39,912 bases of DNA from Bacillus sp. (in: firmicutes) (GTDB lineage: Bacteria > Bacillota > Clostridia > Lachnospirales > Lachnospiraceae), in assembly GCA_023666125.1 (NCBI GenBank), contig JAMPCN010000016.1, positions 1-39,912 on the forward strand, given 5' to 3'. The notes under the pieces were generated by a model that worked only from the letters and a program-made list of their open reading frames with translations, had not been told where the DNA came from and made no database searches. The translations under genes were made by a program, and so were the position numbers. This document shows positions 16,363 through 24,185 of the stretch, one piece after another (position 1 is the stretch's first letter; every line of letters starts with the position of its first letter).

Positions 16363-16869
16363 ATTAGCGATTTATTCATTAACGAACAGATTAGAGACAA
16401 AGAAGTCAGAGTCATTGGAGAAGACGGGGAACAGCTTGGAATCATGTCTTCTAAAGAGGCGTTACAGCTTGCGGAGGAAGCCGGCGTCGATTTGGTAAAG
16501 ATTGCGCCGACAGCAAAGCCGCCGGTCTGCAAGATTGTGGATTATGGTAAGTACAAATACGAGCAGACCAGAAAAGAAAAAGAAGCCAAGAAGAAACAAA
16601 GGGTGATTGAAATTAAGGAAATCCGGTTATCGCCCAATATTGATACCAATGATTTGAATACGAAGGTAAATGCGGCAAGAAAGTTCATTGCCAAAGGCGA
16701 CAGGGTGAAAGTTACGCTTCGTTTCCGTGGACGTGAAATGACGCATATGAATAGCAGCAAGCATATTCTGGATGACTTTGCGGAGGCGCTTGCGGATGTT
16801 GCAGTGATAGAGAAAGCTCCAAAGGTAGAGGGCAGGAGCATGACAATGTTTTTAGCTGAGAAAAGGTAA
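16363..16869 (+). CDS. infC: Translation initiation factor IF-3, AUU start
   Basis: IF-3 of 168 residues, which binds the 30S subunit and enforces start-codon fidelity. The N domain opens ISDLFINEQIRDKEVRVIG, the linker is KYKYEQTRKEKEAKKK and the C domain includes EIRLSPNIDTND and VKVTLRFRGREM. The only way to include the conserved N terminus is an ATT start at 16363, placed seven bases after AGGAGGG; the first in-frame ATG (16444) would remove 27 conserved residues. A rare AUU start is known for infC and lets IF-3 repress its own translation. First gene of the infC-rpmI-rplT operon. Confidence 0.96.
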   Translation: MSDLFINEQIRDKEVRVIGEDGEQLGIMSSKEALQLAEEAGVDLVKIAPTAKPPVCKIVDYGKYKYEQTRKEKEAKKKQRVIEIKEIRLSPNIDTNDLNTKVNAARKFIAKGDRVKVTLRFRGREMTHMNSSKHILDDFAEALADVAVIEKAPKVEGRSMTMFLAEKR

Positions 16870-16941
16870 TGTGACTCAGTTTAAAATAAACGGTATCTAT
16901 AAGGATACCGAATGAATGATAAATACAGGAGGATTTTGAAA

Positions 16942-17139
16942 ATGCCAAAAATGAAGACAAGCAAATCAGCCGCGAAACGTTTTAAAGTGACTGGAACAGG
17001 TAAATTAAAAAGAAGTAAAGCTTATAAACGCCATATCTTAACTAAGAAAACAACCAAGAACAAGAGGAATCTTAGAAAACCTGCTATGACGGATACAACG
17101 AATGTTAAAAATATGAAGAAAATTTTACCCTATCTGTAA
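16942..17139 (+). CDS. rpmI: Ribosomal protein bL35
   Basis: A 65-residue basic 50S subunit protein opening [22 protein letters not shown], the usual length and sequence for bL35 (the quoted stretch is the family signature). AGGAGG at 16927-16932 supports the ATG at 16942. It sits between infC and rplT as in most bacteria and is controlled by the same L20 leader. Confidence 0.98.
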   Translation: MPKMKTSKSAAKRFKVTGTGKLKRSKAYKRHILTKKTTKNKRNLRKPAMTDTTNVKNMKKILPYL

Positions 17140-17153
17140 GGAGGAGAATAGAC

Positions 17154-17510
17154 ATGGCAAGAATTAAGGGCGGTATGAACGCTAAAAAGAAACATAACAG
17201 AGTGTTAAGACTTGCAAAAGGATACAGAGGAGCAAGGTCAAAACAATATAGAGTAGCAAAGCAGTCGGTAATGAGAGCCTTAACTTCCTCATATGCCGGC
17301 AGAAAAGAAAGAAAACGTCAGTTCAGGCAGTTATGGATTGCGCGTATTAATGCGGCGGCAAGAATGAACGGCATCTCCTATAGTAAATTTATGTACGGAC
17401 TGAAAAACGCCGGTGTGGAGATGAACAGAAAGATGCTGGCGGAGATGGCGGTAAACGATGCAGACGGTTTTAAGACATTAGCTGAACTTGCAAAAGCAAA
17501 CCTGAAATAA
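17154..17510 (+). CDS. rplT: Ribosomal protein bL20
   Basis: A 118-residue early-assembly 50S protein and the repressor of this operon. It has the basic N-terminal extension [20 protein letters not shown] and the globular part with [13 protein letters not shown] and the usual [16 protein letters not shown] segment. It starts 14 bases after rpmI with AAGGAGGAG upstream. When in excess over rRNA it would bind the leader at 16131-16290 and lower operon expression; this is established for Bacillota and inferred here from the leader. Confidence 0.98.
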   Translation: MARIKGGMNAKKKHNRVLRLAKGYRGARSKQYRVAKQSVMRALTSSYAGRKERKRQFRQLWIARINAAARMNGISYSKFMYGLKNAGVEMNRKMLAEMAVNDADGFKTLAELAKANLK

Positions 17511-17519
17511 AAGCATATT

Positions 17520-17552
17520 AAATGGAGGATGGCAAAGCGCTGTTCTCCATTT
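17520..17552 (+). terminator. Probable terminator after rplT
   Basis: AAATGGAG (17520-17527) pairs with CTCCATTT (17545-17552), with a short interrupted T stretch after it. Position directly after the operon supports the call; the T run is weak. Confidence 0.55.
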
Positions 17553-17571
17553 ATGTTTCATATTAATTTGC

Positions 17572-17593
17572 GCCTGCATGAAACGATGCAGGC
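17572..17593 (+). promoter_or_regulatory. Perfect hairpin ahead of pepD
   Basis: GCCTGCAT and ATGCAGGC form an 8-bp stem with loop GAAACG, ending just before the GAAAGGAAG ribosome site of the peptidase gene. No T run, so not a terminator; it may stabilise the 5' end of the transcript. Confidence 0.4.
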
Positions 17594-17611
17594 TGAAAGG
17601 AAGACGTCATC

Positions 17612-19072
17612 ATGGATAATAATGTATTGGCAGGAATAGAACCGATTCCGGTTTTTCACTTTTTCGAGGAAATCTGTAAGATACCGCACGGTTCCGGTAA
17701 TGAAAAAAGGATAAGCGATTATATAAAGGAGTTTGCCAAAGAACGCGGGCTTTTCTGTCTTCAGGATGAGTGGAATAATATTATTATCGTCAAAGAGGCG
17801 GCTCGCGGCTATGAGGAGGAAGAGACGGTCATTTTGCAGGGGCATATGGATATGGTGGCGGTAAAAGACGAGACATGCGATATTGATATGCAGACGCAGG
17901 GGCTGCGGCTTTGCAGAGACGGTGATTTTGTTTCGGCGAAAGGGAGCAGTTTAGGCGGCGATGACGGTATTGCCGTAGCATATGCGTTAGCGCTTTTAGA
18001 TGCAAAAGAGATTCCGCATCCGCGCCTGGAAGTCATTCTTACCGTGGGAGAAGAAACCGGCATGGACGGAGCCAGAGTCATTGATGTGTCCATGTTAAAA
18101 GGCAGAAGAATGATAAATCTGGATAATGAGGAAGAAGGCGTCCTTCTGACAAGCTGTGCGGGCGGCGTAAGAGCGGATTGCATACTGCCCGTAACATGGG
18201 AGACGGGAAAAGGAGAGGAGATTCAGATTCAGATAAAAGGACTGTGCGGCGGACATTCCGGCGTAGAGATTCATAAGGAAAGAGGAAACGCCAACTGTTT
18301 GATGGGGCGTGTGTTGGACGCGCTGTTACAAAAGGTTTCTTTTTCTCTTATCAGTCTGGAGGGAGGACTTGCTGACAATGCCATTCCCAGACAGGCATCC
18401 GCCCGTATTGTGGTACGTTCGGAAGATGCCGACGCCAGCCTTTCGATTGTCGGGGAAATGGAGCGGCAGATACAAAAAGAGTTAGCGGGAAAAGATGACG
18501 GCGTCACCATATCGGCCGTAAAGGAAAAAAAGCAAAATGACCGAATGAGCGCCTGTCTGACGAAAGAGAGTACGCAAAAAGCCACAGCCTATATCATGGC
18601 AATGCCAAACGGCGTACAGGCAATGAGCGTGGATGTGGCAGGACTTGTAGAAACATCCTTAAATATGGGGGTTATGACTTTAACAAAAGAGGCGCTTACG
18701 CTTTCCTATGCCATCAGAAGTTCCGTAGAAAGCGCGAAAGAGGCCGTATGCCAAAAACTCCGGGCAATATCGTATCTGGCGGGAGGCGATGTTACCATGC
18801 GGGGCAATTATCCCGGCTGGGCTTATCGGAAAAACTCTCCTCTGCGCGATAAAATGATACGGATTTATGAAAAAATGTATGGAGAAAAGCCCAGGGTAGA
18901 GGCCATTCATGCAGGACTTGAATGCGGTTTGTTTGCAGGAAAGCTGCCGGAACTGGACTGCATTTCCTGTGGGCCGGATATGCAAAATATCCATACGACG
19001 AAGGAAACGCTTAGTATCTTATCCGTAAAAAGAATGTGGGAGTATCTTTTGGAAATTTTACGGCAAAAATAG
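17612..19072 (+). CDS. pepD: Aminoacyl-histidine dipeptidase (M20 metallopeptidase)
   Basis: Cytoplasmic zinc dipeptidase of 486 residues, the family's usual length, that hydrolyses Xaa-His and other dipeptides. Metal and catalytic residues are visible in QGHMDMVAVKD (His, Asp), GGDDGIAVAYA (bridging Asp), VGEETGMDGA (catalytic Glu pair) and the late CGPDMQNIHTTKE (His). A lid/dimer domain occupies the middle. The start follows GAAAGGAAG. Monocistronic between the rplT terminator and the next promoter. A tripeptidase-like M20 member is a less likely alternative. Confidence 0.94.
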   Translation: MDNNVLAGIEPIPVFHFFEEICKIPHGSGNEKRISDYIKEFAKERGLFCLQDEWNNIIIVKEAARGYEEEETVILQGHMDMVAVKDETCDIDMQTQGLRLCRDGDFVSAKGSSLGGDDGIAVAYALALLDAKEIPHPRLEVILTVGEETGMDGARVIDVSMLKGRRMINLDNEEEGVLLTSCAGGVRADCILPVTWETGKGEEIQIQIKGLCGGHSGVEIHKERGNANCLMGRVLDALLQKVSFSLISLEGGLADNAIPRQASARIVVRSEDADASLSIVGEMERQIQKELAGKDDGVTISAVKEKKQNDRMSACLTKESTQKATAYIMAMPNGVQAMSVDVAGLVETSLNMGVMTLTKEALTLSYAIRSSVESAKEAVCQKLRAISYLAGGDVTMRGNYPGWAYRKNSPLRDKMIRIYEKMYGEKPRVEAIHAGLECGLFAGKLPELDCISCGPDMQNIHTTKETLSILSVKRMWEYLLEILRQK

Positions 19073-19085
19073 CCGCCCTTTCTTA

Positions 19086-19114
19086 TTGACACTTACAGGG
19101 GAAAAATGTAGACT
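19086..19114 (+). promoter_or_regulatory. Promoter of the EAL gene
   Basis: TTGACA, 17-base spacer, TAGACT, about 22 bases before the ATG at 19136; the ribosome site GAGGGTG lies between. Confidence 0.6.
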
Positions 19115-19135
19115 ATATAAAGAGGGTGATTCTTT

Positions 19136-20473
19136 ATGGGAGAGATAAAAGATATTTTAACGGGACTTGACCGTTACGAAGAATTTTTGGAGAAACTGCA
19201 GACGGAAATTGATAAGATGGATGACTACCGGATTGCCATTATCTATACGGATATCAAGCATTTTAAGTATATTAACGATACGTATGGATATCAGCGCGGC
19301 GATATGCTCTTAAAGGAATTTGTGGACAGGGTAACGGGGGATAATGATTATATGCTTTGCGCCGCAAGGGTATATTCGGATAATATCGTCATGGCGGTTC
19401 GGCTGGAAAATGACATACCAAACGAAGAGTTCCGTAAGTTCATTCAGAGACAGAATACGGAACTGGAGAGCAGTTTCAGGGAAAGATATTTGTCCGCAAG
19501 GCTGAAATTCTGTACGGGTATCAGCATCATAGCCAAAGGTGACAGACGTTTAGACCCTGCGACTTCCGTTTCCAATGCAAACCTGGCGAGGAAAATTGCC
19601 AAGGAAATGGAAGAGGACTGCTGCGTGTTATTCGATAAGACGATGTTGGAGGGGATTAAAAAGGAAGTTGAAATTACATCCTCGATATCCAGAGCTATCG
19701 AAAACGGTGAGTTTAAAGTCTATTATCAGCCTAAGATGGAGACCAATACGCTGCGGATTATCGGGGCTGAAGCGCTTATCCGCTGGCAGAGAGCGGACGG
19801 CACGTTTATGTATCCGGATGAGTTTATTCCGTTAGTGGAACGCAGCGGGCAGATTGTAGAACTGGATTACTATGTATATAAAGAAGTTTTCCGTTTTATT
19901 GCCGAACGGTTGAGAGAAAATAAAATGATTGTGCCGATTTCGGTCAACGTATCGAGGGCGCATTTGAATAAGATGGGGATTTTACCTTATGTCCGTTCGT
20001 TATTTGAAGAATATGGAATCCCGTCGGATTTGATAGAATTTGAACTGACGGAAAGCATCTATATCAAAAATACCAAGAAAGCATTGGAACTGATAGACGG
20101 GCTTCATGAGATGGGAACGAAAGTGTCCATGGACGATTTCGGGTCCGGCTATTCGTCCTTAAACCTGCTTAGCAGGCTGCCGATAGACATTATTAAGCTG
20201 GACAAGGTATTTTTGCAAAATTACGACGGAAAGAATATGTTGCGCGAAAATGATAAGATTATTATCTCCTGTGTCATCGACATGGCGCGCAAGCTGCAGA
20301 TTACTTCTTTGTGCGAGGGTGTGGAAACGCCGGAACAGAGCGATTATCTGTCGCAGGTAGGCTGTGAAATCCAGCAGGGTTATTATTTTTCCAAGCCGAT
20401 TCCGCAGAGTGATTTTGAGGCGTTCATGGATGAAAATGCCCGGGCGCATGAGATGGCGAATGTTGAAATATAA
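19136..20473 (+). CDS. c-di-GMP phosphodiesterase: degenerate GGDEF + EAL
   Basis: Soluble 445-residue protein with an N-terminal GGDEF-fold domain (about 10-175) and a C-terminal EAL domain (about 185-435). The GGDEF signature is replaced by RVYSDNIVM, so no cyclase activity is expected; the domain may bind GTP or sense a partner. The EAL set is complete: EAL at 212-214 with the following IRW arginine, SVNVSR, ELTES, MDDFGSGYSSL, IIKLDK, EGVET and QQGYYFSKP. It should hydrolyse c-di-GMP to pGpG, opposing cyclases such as the one at 38046. No membrane segment or sensor domain is present. It has its own promoter and terminator. Confidence 0.93.
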   Translation: MGEIKDILTGLDRYEEFLEKLQTEIDKMDDYRIAIIYTDIKHFKYINDTYGYQRGDMLLKEFVDRVTGDNDYMLCAARVYSDNIVMAVRLENDIPNEEFRKFIQRQNTELESSFRERYLSARLKFCTGISIIAKGDRRLDPATSVSNANLARKIAKEMEEDCCVLFDKTMLEGIKKEVEITSSISRAIENGEFKVYYQPKMETNTLRIIGAEALIRWQRADGTFMYPDEFIPLVERSGQIVELDYYVYKEVFRFIAERLRENKMIVPISVNVSRAHLNKMGILPYVRSLFEEYGIPSDLIEFELTESIYIKNTKKALELIDGLHEMGTKVSMDDFGSGYSSLNLLSRLPIDIIKLDKVFLQNYDGKNMLRENDKIIISCVIDMARKLQITSLCEGVETPEQSDYLSQVGCEIQQGYYFSKPIPQSDFEAFMDENARAHEMANVEI

Positions 20474-20479
20474 AAATCA

Positions 20480-20518
20480 AAAAAGCAACTGCTTTTGCAA
20501 GAAGAACAGTTGCTTTTT
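20480..20518. terminator. Bidirectional terminator between EAL gene and tRNA
   Basis: GCAACTG (20485-20491) and CAGTTGC (20507-20513) flanked by an A run on the left and a T run on the right. It can end the EAL transcript rightward and the tRNA transcript leftward. Confidence 0.85.
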
Positions 20519-20527
20519 ATATGCGAA

Positions 20528-20600
20528 TCGGAATGACAGGACTTGAACCTGCGGCCTCTACTTCCCTAAAGTAGCGCTCTACCACCTGAGCCACATCCCG
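20528..20600 (-). tRNA. tRNA-Pro(AGG)
   Basis: The minus strand folds into a 73-base cloverleaf. Acceptor stem CGGGATG/CATTCCG with discriminator A, D arm GCTC/GAGC, anticodon stem CTACT/AGTAG around loop TTAGGGA, and T arm GCAGG/CCTGT with TTCAAGT. Anticodon positions 34-36 read AGG (proline CCU; CCN if A34 is converted to inosine), and G37 after it is typical of proline tRNAs. CCA is not encoded. A strong promoter lies just upstream. Confidence 0.93.
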
Positions 20601-20612
20601 AAAGCAGTTACC

Positions 20613-20641
20613 ATTATAACCAATTTCAGGGGAAAAAGCAA
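20613..20641 (-). promoter_or_regulatory. Promoter of tRNA-Pro
   Basis: On the minus strand TTGCTT, a 17-base spacer and a perfect TATAAT end 12 bases before the mature tRNA 5' end. Confidence 0.75.
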
Positions 20642-20679
20642 GTACTATCTCATAGAAATTAGACGAAAAGGAAGATACT

Positions 20680-20976
20680 ATGATAGACAAGGAGAACTTC
20701 CATCCGCTTAATTATATTAAGAAAGAAGAATACTCGGGCAGCATGGACGGTATGCGGTACATGTTGAAACGGGTAAAAAGCGGGGAAGAGGATAAAATCA
20801 GGGTGACAATCTGGCCGGAACCGTTCGGCATCCATAAAACGCCGGAGGAGGAAAAAGAGTCGATAGAGGTTGCGCTTAACGAAGAGGGCGTGGAAGAGGC
20901 GGCGGACTGGCTGAATGCCAAATATGAGGAAGAGAAAGAAAGATGGAAAGGAAGCCTGCGTAAACCGTGGGTTTGA
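20680..20976 (+). CDS. Conserved small protein of unknown function
   Basis: A 98-residue acidic protein, MIDKENFHPLNYIKKEEYSG at its start, with a central strand region KIRVTIWPEPFGIHKTPEEEKE and a C-terminal helix rich in Glu. Similar small proteins are widespread in Clostridia and sometimes labelled as acetyltransferases, but I see no acetyl-CoA binding motif, so I leave it unnamed. The ribosome site is AAAAGGAAGA. The MATE gene follows within eight bases and is probably co-transcribed. Confidence 0.8.
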   Translation: MIDKENFHPLNYIKKEEYSGSMDGMRYMLKRVKSGEEDKIRVTIWPEPFGIHKTPEEEKESIEVALNEEGVEEAADWLNAKYEEEKERWKGSLRKPWV

Positions 20977-20983
20977 TTTATGG

Positions 20984-22360
20984 ATGATGATGACGAAAGA
21001 AAAAACGAAAAAATATGAAATGGATATGTGCAGCGGTTCGATTCTGGGAAAAATACTGCTGTTTTCCCTGCCGCTTATGTGTTCGAGCATTTTGCAGCTT
21101 CTCTTTAATGCGGCGGATATCATTGTCGTAGGGCGGTTTGCGGGTGATAATTCGTTGGCGGCGGTAGGCTCCACCTCATCGCTTATCAATCTTTTGACGA
21201 ATTTCTTTATGGGGCTGTCCGTGGGTGCGAATGTATTGGTGGCGCGGTATTTTGGCGCAAAGCATCAAAAGGATTTGTCGGAAACGATACATACGGCCAT
21301 GACGTTAAGCCTTTACAGCGGCATTATCCTGACCGTGATAGGATGCGTGGGGGCAAAGCAGATTTTAACATGGATGCAGACGCCGGAGGATGTGTTACCG
21401 TTAGCAACGATTTATCTGCGGATTTATTTTGCGGGCATGACGGCTACGATGCTTTATAATTTTGGCAGTGCGATTTTGAGAGCCATCGGCGATACGAAAC
21501 GTCCATTATATTTCTTAGCGATTGCAGGTGTGATTAACGTTGTGCTGAATCTGATATTTGTGATTGTTTTCAAAATGGACGTGGCGGGCGTTGCTCTTGC
21601 CACGGTTATTTCCCAGTGCATTTCCGCATTTCTGATTGTCAGATGTATGATAAAAGAGCAGGGCAGCATTCATCTGGAATTGTCGGGGCTGCGCATTAAT
21701 ATGGATAAATTCAAGAAGATTATACAAATAGGACTGCCTGCAAGCTTTCAAGGGATTCTTTTTTCCTTTTCAAACGTTATCATCCAGTCGTCGGTCAATT
21801 CTTTTGGCGCGGTGACGGTTGCAGGAAACTCCGCGGGAGCCAATATAGAAGGCTTTGTGTATGTGGCAATGAACGCATTCCATCAGGCGACGATTTCCTT
21901 TACCAGCCAGAATATCGGAGCGGCAAAATATGAAAGAGTCAACAGGATTTTGTATACGGCGGAGTTTTGCGTGTTGGCAGCGGGCGTGATACTCGGCAAT
22001 CTCGCCGTTTTCTTCGGCTATCCGCTGCTTGGCATGTATACGTCGAGTCCGGCGGTCATGGAAGCGGGCATGACGAGAATGAAAGTTATCTGCCGTTACT
22101 ATGCGCTGTGCGGCATGATGGACGTTATGGTGGGGGCGCTGCGTGGACTGGGATATGCGGTGATGCCCATGATAGTATCTTTAATTGGAGCCTGCGGTCT
22201 GCGGCTTTTGTGGATTTTTACATTCTTTCAGACAGAGCCTTTCCATACGGTCACTTCCTTGTATCTGACCTATCCGGCAAGCTGGTTTTTGACCTTTCTG
22301 GCGCATGTGGTCTGTTTTGTGATTGTACGGCGCAAGTTAGCAAAAAAGTGGGGCGCATGA
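20984..22360 (+). CDS. MATE family efflux transporter (third of three)
   Basis: Twelve-helix MATE exporter of 458 residues. Hallmarks are LLFSLPLMCSSILQLLFN, VVGRFAGDNSLAAVGST and SAILRAIGDTKRPLYF, with the duplicated half starting near residue 235. The start is uncertain: ATG codons occur at 20984, 20987 and 20990 without a strong ribosome site, so reinitiation after the upstream stop at 20976 is likely; an in-frame ATG at 20915 overlaps the upstream gene. The 3' end lies inside its own terminator. Substrate unknown. It is more similar in style to the 6054 gene than to the 2327 gene. Confidence 0.93.
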   Translation: MMMTKEKTKKYEMDMCSGSILGKILLFSLPLMCSSILQLLFNAADIIVVGRFAGDNSLAAVGSTSSLINLLTNFFMGLSVGANVLVARYFGAKHQKDLSETIHTAMTLSLYSGIILTVIGCVGAKQILTWMQTPEDVLPLATIYLRIYFAGMTATMLYNFGSAILRAIGDTKRPLYFLAIAGVINVVLNLIFVIVFKMDVAGVALATVISQCISAFLIVRCMIKEQGSIHLELSGLRINMDKFKKIIQIGLPASFQGILFSFSNVIIQSSVNSFGAVTVAGNSAGANIEGFVYVAMNAFHQATISFTSQNIGAAKYERVNRILYTAEFCVLAAGVILGNLAVFFGYPLLGMYTSSPAVMEAGMTRMKVICRYYALCGMMDVMVGALRGLGYAVMPMIVSLIGACGLRLLWIFTFFQTEPFHTVTSLYLTYPASWFLTFLAHVVCFVIVRRKLAKKWGA

Positions 22361-22372
22361 CCCCGCTTTTTT
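22342..22372 (+). terminator. Terminator overlapping the end of the third MATE gene
   Basis: An A run and GTGGGG (22348-22353) pair with CCCCGC (22361-22366) and a T run to 22372. The stop codon lies in the loop. The symmetric A and T runs could also let it work leftward. Confidence 0.85.
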
Positions 22373-22405
22373 AGTTTATAAAGAATCATGTTGAGGAGGC
22401 AAATG

Positions 22406-23011
22406 ATGATATACGGATATGCAAGAGTTAGTACAAAAGAGCAGAATGAAGATAGGCAGGTCATGGCATTTTTGAAAGCAGGTATACCGATAGACCATAT
22501 ATTGATTGATAAGCAGTCGGGCAAGGATTTTGACCGTCCGGTATATCGTGGATTGGTTCGGAAACTTGAAAAAGACGATTTGCTTTATATTAAGAGCATT
22601 GACCGTATGGGAAGAAATTATGAGGAAATTATAGAACAATGGAGAATGCTGACCAGAGAAAAAGAGGTTGATATTGTTGTATTGGATATGCCGCTTTTAG
22701 ATACCAGACGCGGAAAAGATTTGATGGGGACATTTTTAAGTGATATCGTTTTACAGGTATTGTCATTTGTGGCGGAAAATGAACGCAAGAATATCCGGCA
22801 GAGACAGAGAGAGGGGATTGAAGCTGCCAAGCGGCGTGGAGTACGGTTTGGCAGACCAATGAAGCCTTTGCCGGAGAATTTTCCAAAAGTATACGGAATG
22901 TGGACGGCTAAAGAAATTACAGGAACAGAAGCGGCGAAACAATGTGGTATGCCATGCACAACATTTTACAGAAAAGCGCGGAAGTTACAGGGAATGGAAA
23001 GCGGACAGTGA
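22406..23011 (+). CDS. Small serine recombinase (resolvase/invertase family)
   Basis: A 201-residue serine site-specific recombinase. The N-terminal catalytic domain opens IYGYARVSTKEQNEDRQ with the nucleophile Ser in ARVS, then RPVYRGLVRKL and the conserved SIDRMGRNYEEI. The long E helix has ENERKNIRQRQREGIEAAKRRG, and a C-terminal helix-turn-helix covers EITGTEAAKQCGMPCTTFYRKA. Size and order match resolvases and invertases, not large integrases. AGGAGG at 22394-22399 favours the ATG at 22406 over 22403 or 22388. No transposase accompanies it. Two inverted copies of an 18-bp sequence begin 14 bases after its stop and could be its sites. Confidence 0.92.
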   Translation: MIYGYARVSTKEQNEDRQVMAFLKAGIPIDHILIDKQSGKDFDRPVYRGLVRKLEKDDLLYIKSIDRMGRNYEEIIEQWRMLTREKEVDIVVLDMPLLDTRRGKDLMGTFLSDIVLQVLSFVAENERKNIRQRQREGIEAAKRRGVRFGRPMKPLPENFPKVYGMWTAKEITGTEAAKQCGMPCTTFYRKARKLQGMESGQ

Positions 23012-23025
23012 AACAAAAAATAGAG

Positions 23026-23049
23026 TTTCAAAAAGTGTACTTTTTGAAA
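23026..23049. repeat. Palindromic candidate recombination site 1
   Basis: TTTCAAAAAGT and ACTTTTTGAAA are perfect 11-base inverted arms around a central GT. This is the size and geometry of a serine-recombinase crossover site. A hairpin with loop TGTA (weak terminator of the recombinase gene) is an alternative reading. Confidence 0.55.
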
Positions 23050-23186
23050 AATACAATATACATTTTTAATTCTACTACTAATTCATTTATAAAACAAGAA
23101 ATTATTTGCTTTTTCTGCAATTATCCCATTTTTTTACTTTTTTTCATTTTTTAATATTTATTTTAATCAGTTGATGTTTTTTCCAT

Positions 23187-23204
23187 AAAGTACACTTTTT
23201 GAAA
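23187..23204. repeat. Inverted copy of site 1, candidate recombination site 2
   Basis: The reverse complement matches 23026-23043 exactly over 18 bases (TTTCAAAAAGTGTACTTT). The full right arm ACTTTTTGAAA is kept, while the left arm is degenerate. Between the two copies are about 143 bases of very AT-rich DNA without a gene; on the minus strand it holds TTGTTT-17-TAGAAT (23069-23097), a possible promoter. Confidence 0.6.
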
Positions 23205-23265
23205 AAAGAAGATTGTACGGATTTGAAATATGAAAAACATAAGCAAATAGCAGGAGGATGTCAAA

Positions 23266-23700
23266 ATGAAGTGGAAACCGGAGAAAGAACCGACAGAAAT
23301 GGAACGAATACAGGAAAACATTGCGCAGGCGGAGATGGAAATACAGCAGCGCATTTTCCAGTTGGGGCAGATGTATTACGAAGATAATAAGGAGAAAGAG
23401 AGCGGTAGCATAGAGGAAAAATATTATACAATCATAGATTTGATTCAGAAGCTTGATTTAAACAGAATGGGGTTTTATAAAAACAAACTGCGTCTGGAAG
23501 GACAGATGATTTGTGAAAACTGCGGCTCCGTCATTTCATATGGCAGCGTGTATTGCAATATCTGCGGTAAAAAAGCGGATGAGAAGCAGGAAGGAGAACC
23601 CGCTAAAATGACTGCAGCCATGAGAAAATGTGCGGCGTGCGGCGCCGAATTGGATGATAACAGTATATTTTGTGAAGCCTGTGGTACAAAGGTAGAGTAG
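23266..23700 (+). CDS. Double zinc-ribbon protein with N-terminal coiled coil
   Basis: A 144-residue soluble protein. Residues about 10-45 form a helix rich in Glu and Gln (MERIQENIAQAEMEIQQRIF), likely a coiled coil. Two CxxC...CxxC zinc ribbons follow: ICENCGSVISYGSVYCNICG and KCAACGAELDDNSIFCEACG. No enzyme motif. AGGAGG eight bases upstream supports the start. It is first of four linked genes whose products combine zinc ribbons and membrane segments. The region ahead of it holds the inverted repeats, so its expression could depend on their orientation; this is inference. Confidence 0.85.
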   Translation: MKWKPEKEPTEMERIQENIAQAEMEIQQRIFQLGQMYYEDNKEKESGSIEEKYYTIIDLIQKLDLNRMGFYKNKLRLEGQMICENCGSVISYGSVYCNICGKKADEKQEGEPAKMTAAMRKCAACGAELDDNSIFCEACGTKVE

Positions 23701-23750
23701 CAGCTTTTCAGGCGTTAAATTTGTTAAAAAATATTTTGGAGGATAACATT

Positions 23751-24152
23751 ATGAAATGTTTTAAATGCGGAGCAGAAATACCGGCAGGTAAAATGGCATG
23801 TGAGAAATGCGGTGCGATTGCTTTTGCCGGAAGTAATAATATTGTTGGCAATATGCAGGAAAACTATAAAAATACGCAGAAAAGCGGCGTAAATATGTCT
23901 AACTCGAACAGGGAACCCATAGGCTCCGGATATTCCGTTGCATCAATGGTACTTGGAATTATTGGTCTGGTTCTTTTCTGGACGTTCATCATTGGCATTC
24001 CTGCAGGAATCTTAGCAACGGCATTGGGAGGATACGCCCTTTATCGAGGAGCTTCCGGGAAAGGTATGGCGATAGCGGGGCTTTCCTGCGGTATCATAAC
24101 GCTTTTTCTGTGCATTTTTATAATTTGTGTTGTGGGAGTGAACAATTTATAG
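23751..24152 (+). CDS. Zinc ribbon + DUF4190 membrane protein
   Basis: A 133-residue protein with an N-terminal zinc ribbon (CFKCGAEIPAGKMACEKCG), a polar linker, and a DUF4190 domain from about residue 58: SVASMVLGIIGLVLFWTFII and a second hydrophobic segment around 105-130 (two membrane helices with the usual AIAGLSCGIITLFL). GGAGG seven bases upstream supports the ATG at 23751; an in-frame start at 23721 lacks one. Such proteins are membrane-bound with the ribbon in the cytoplasm; no function is known. It lies 50 bases after the first ribbon gene. Confidence 0.87.
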   Translation: MKCFKCGAEIPAGKMACEKCGAIAFAGSNNIVGNMQENYKNTQKSGVNMSNSNREPIGSGYSVASMVLGIIGLVLFWTFIIGIPAGILATALGGYALYRGASGKGMAIAGLSCGIITLFLCIFIICVVGVNNL

Positions 24153-24185
24153 TTTATCTTGAAAGATATCAGAGGGAGAGAATAA

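Noticed and set aside
22406-23011. Recombinase as part of a Tn3-like transposon or prophage
   Set aside because: There is no transposase, no terminal repeats at element scale and no phage gene nearby.
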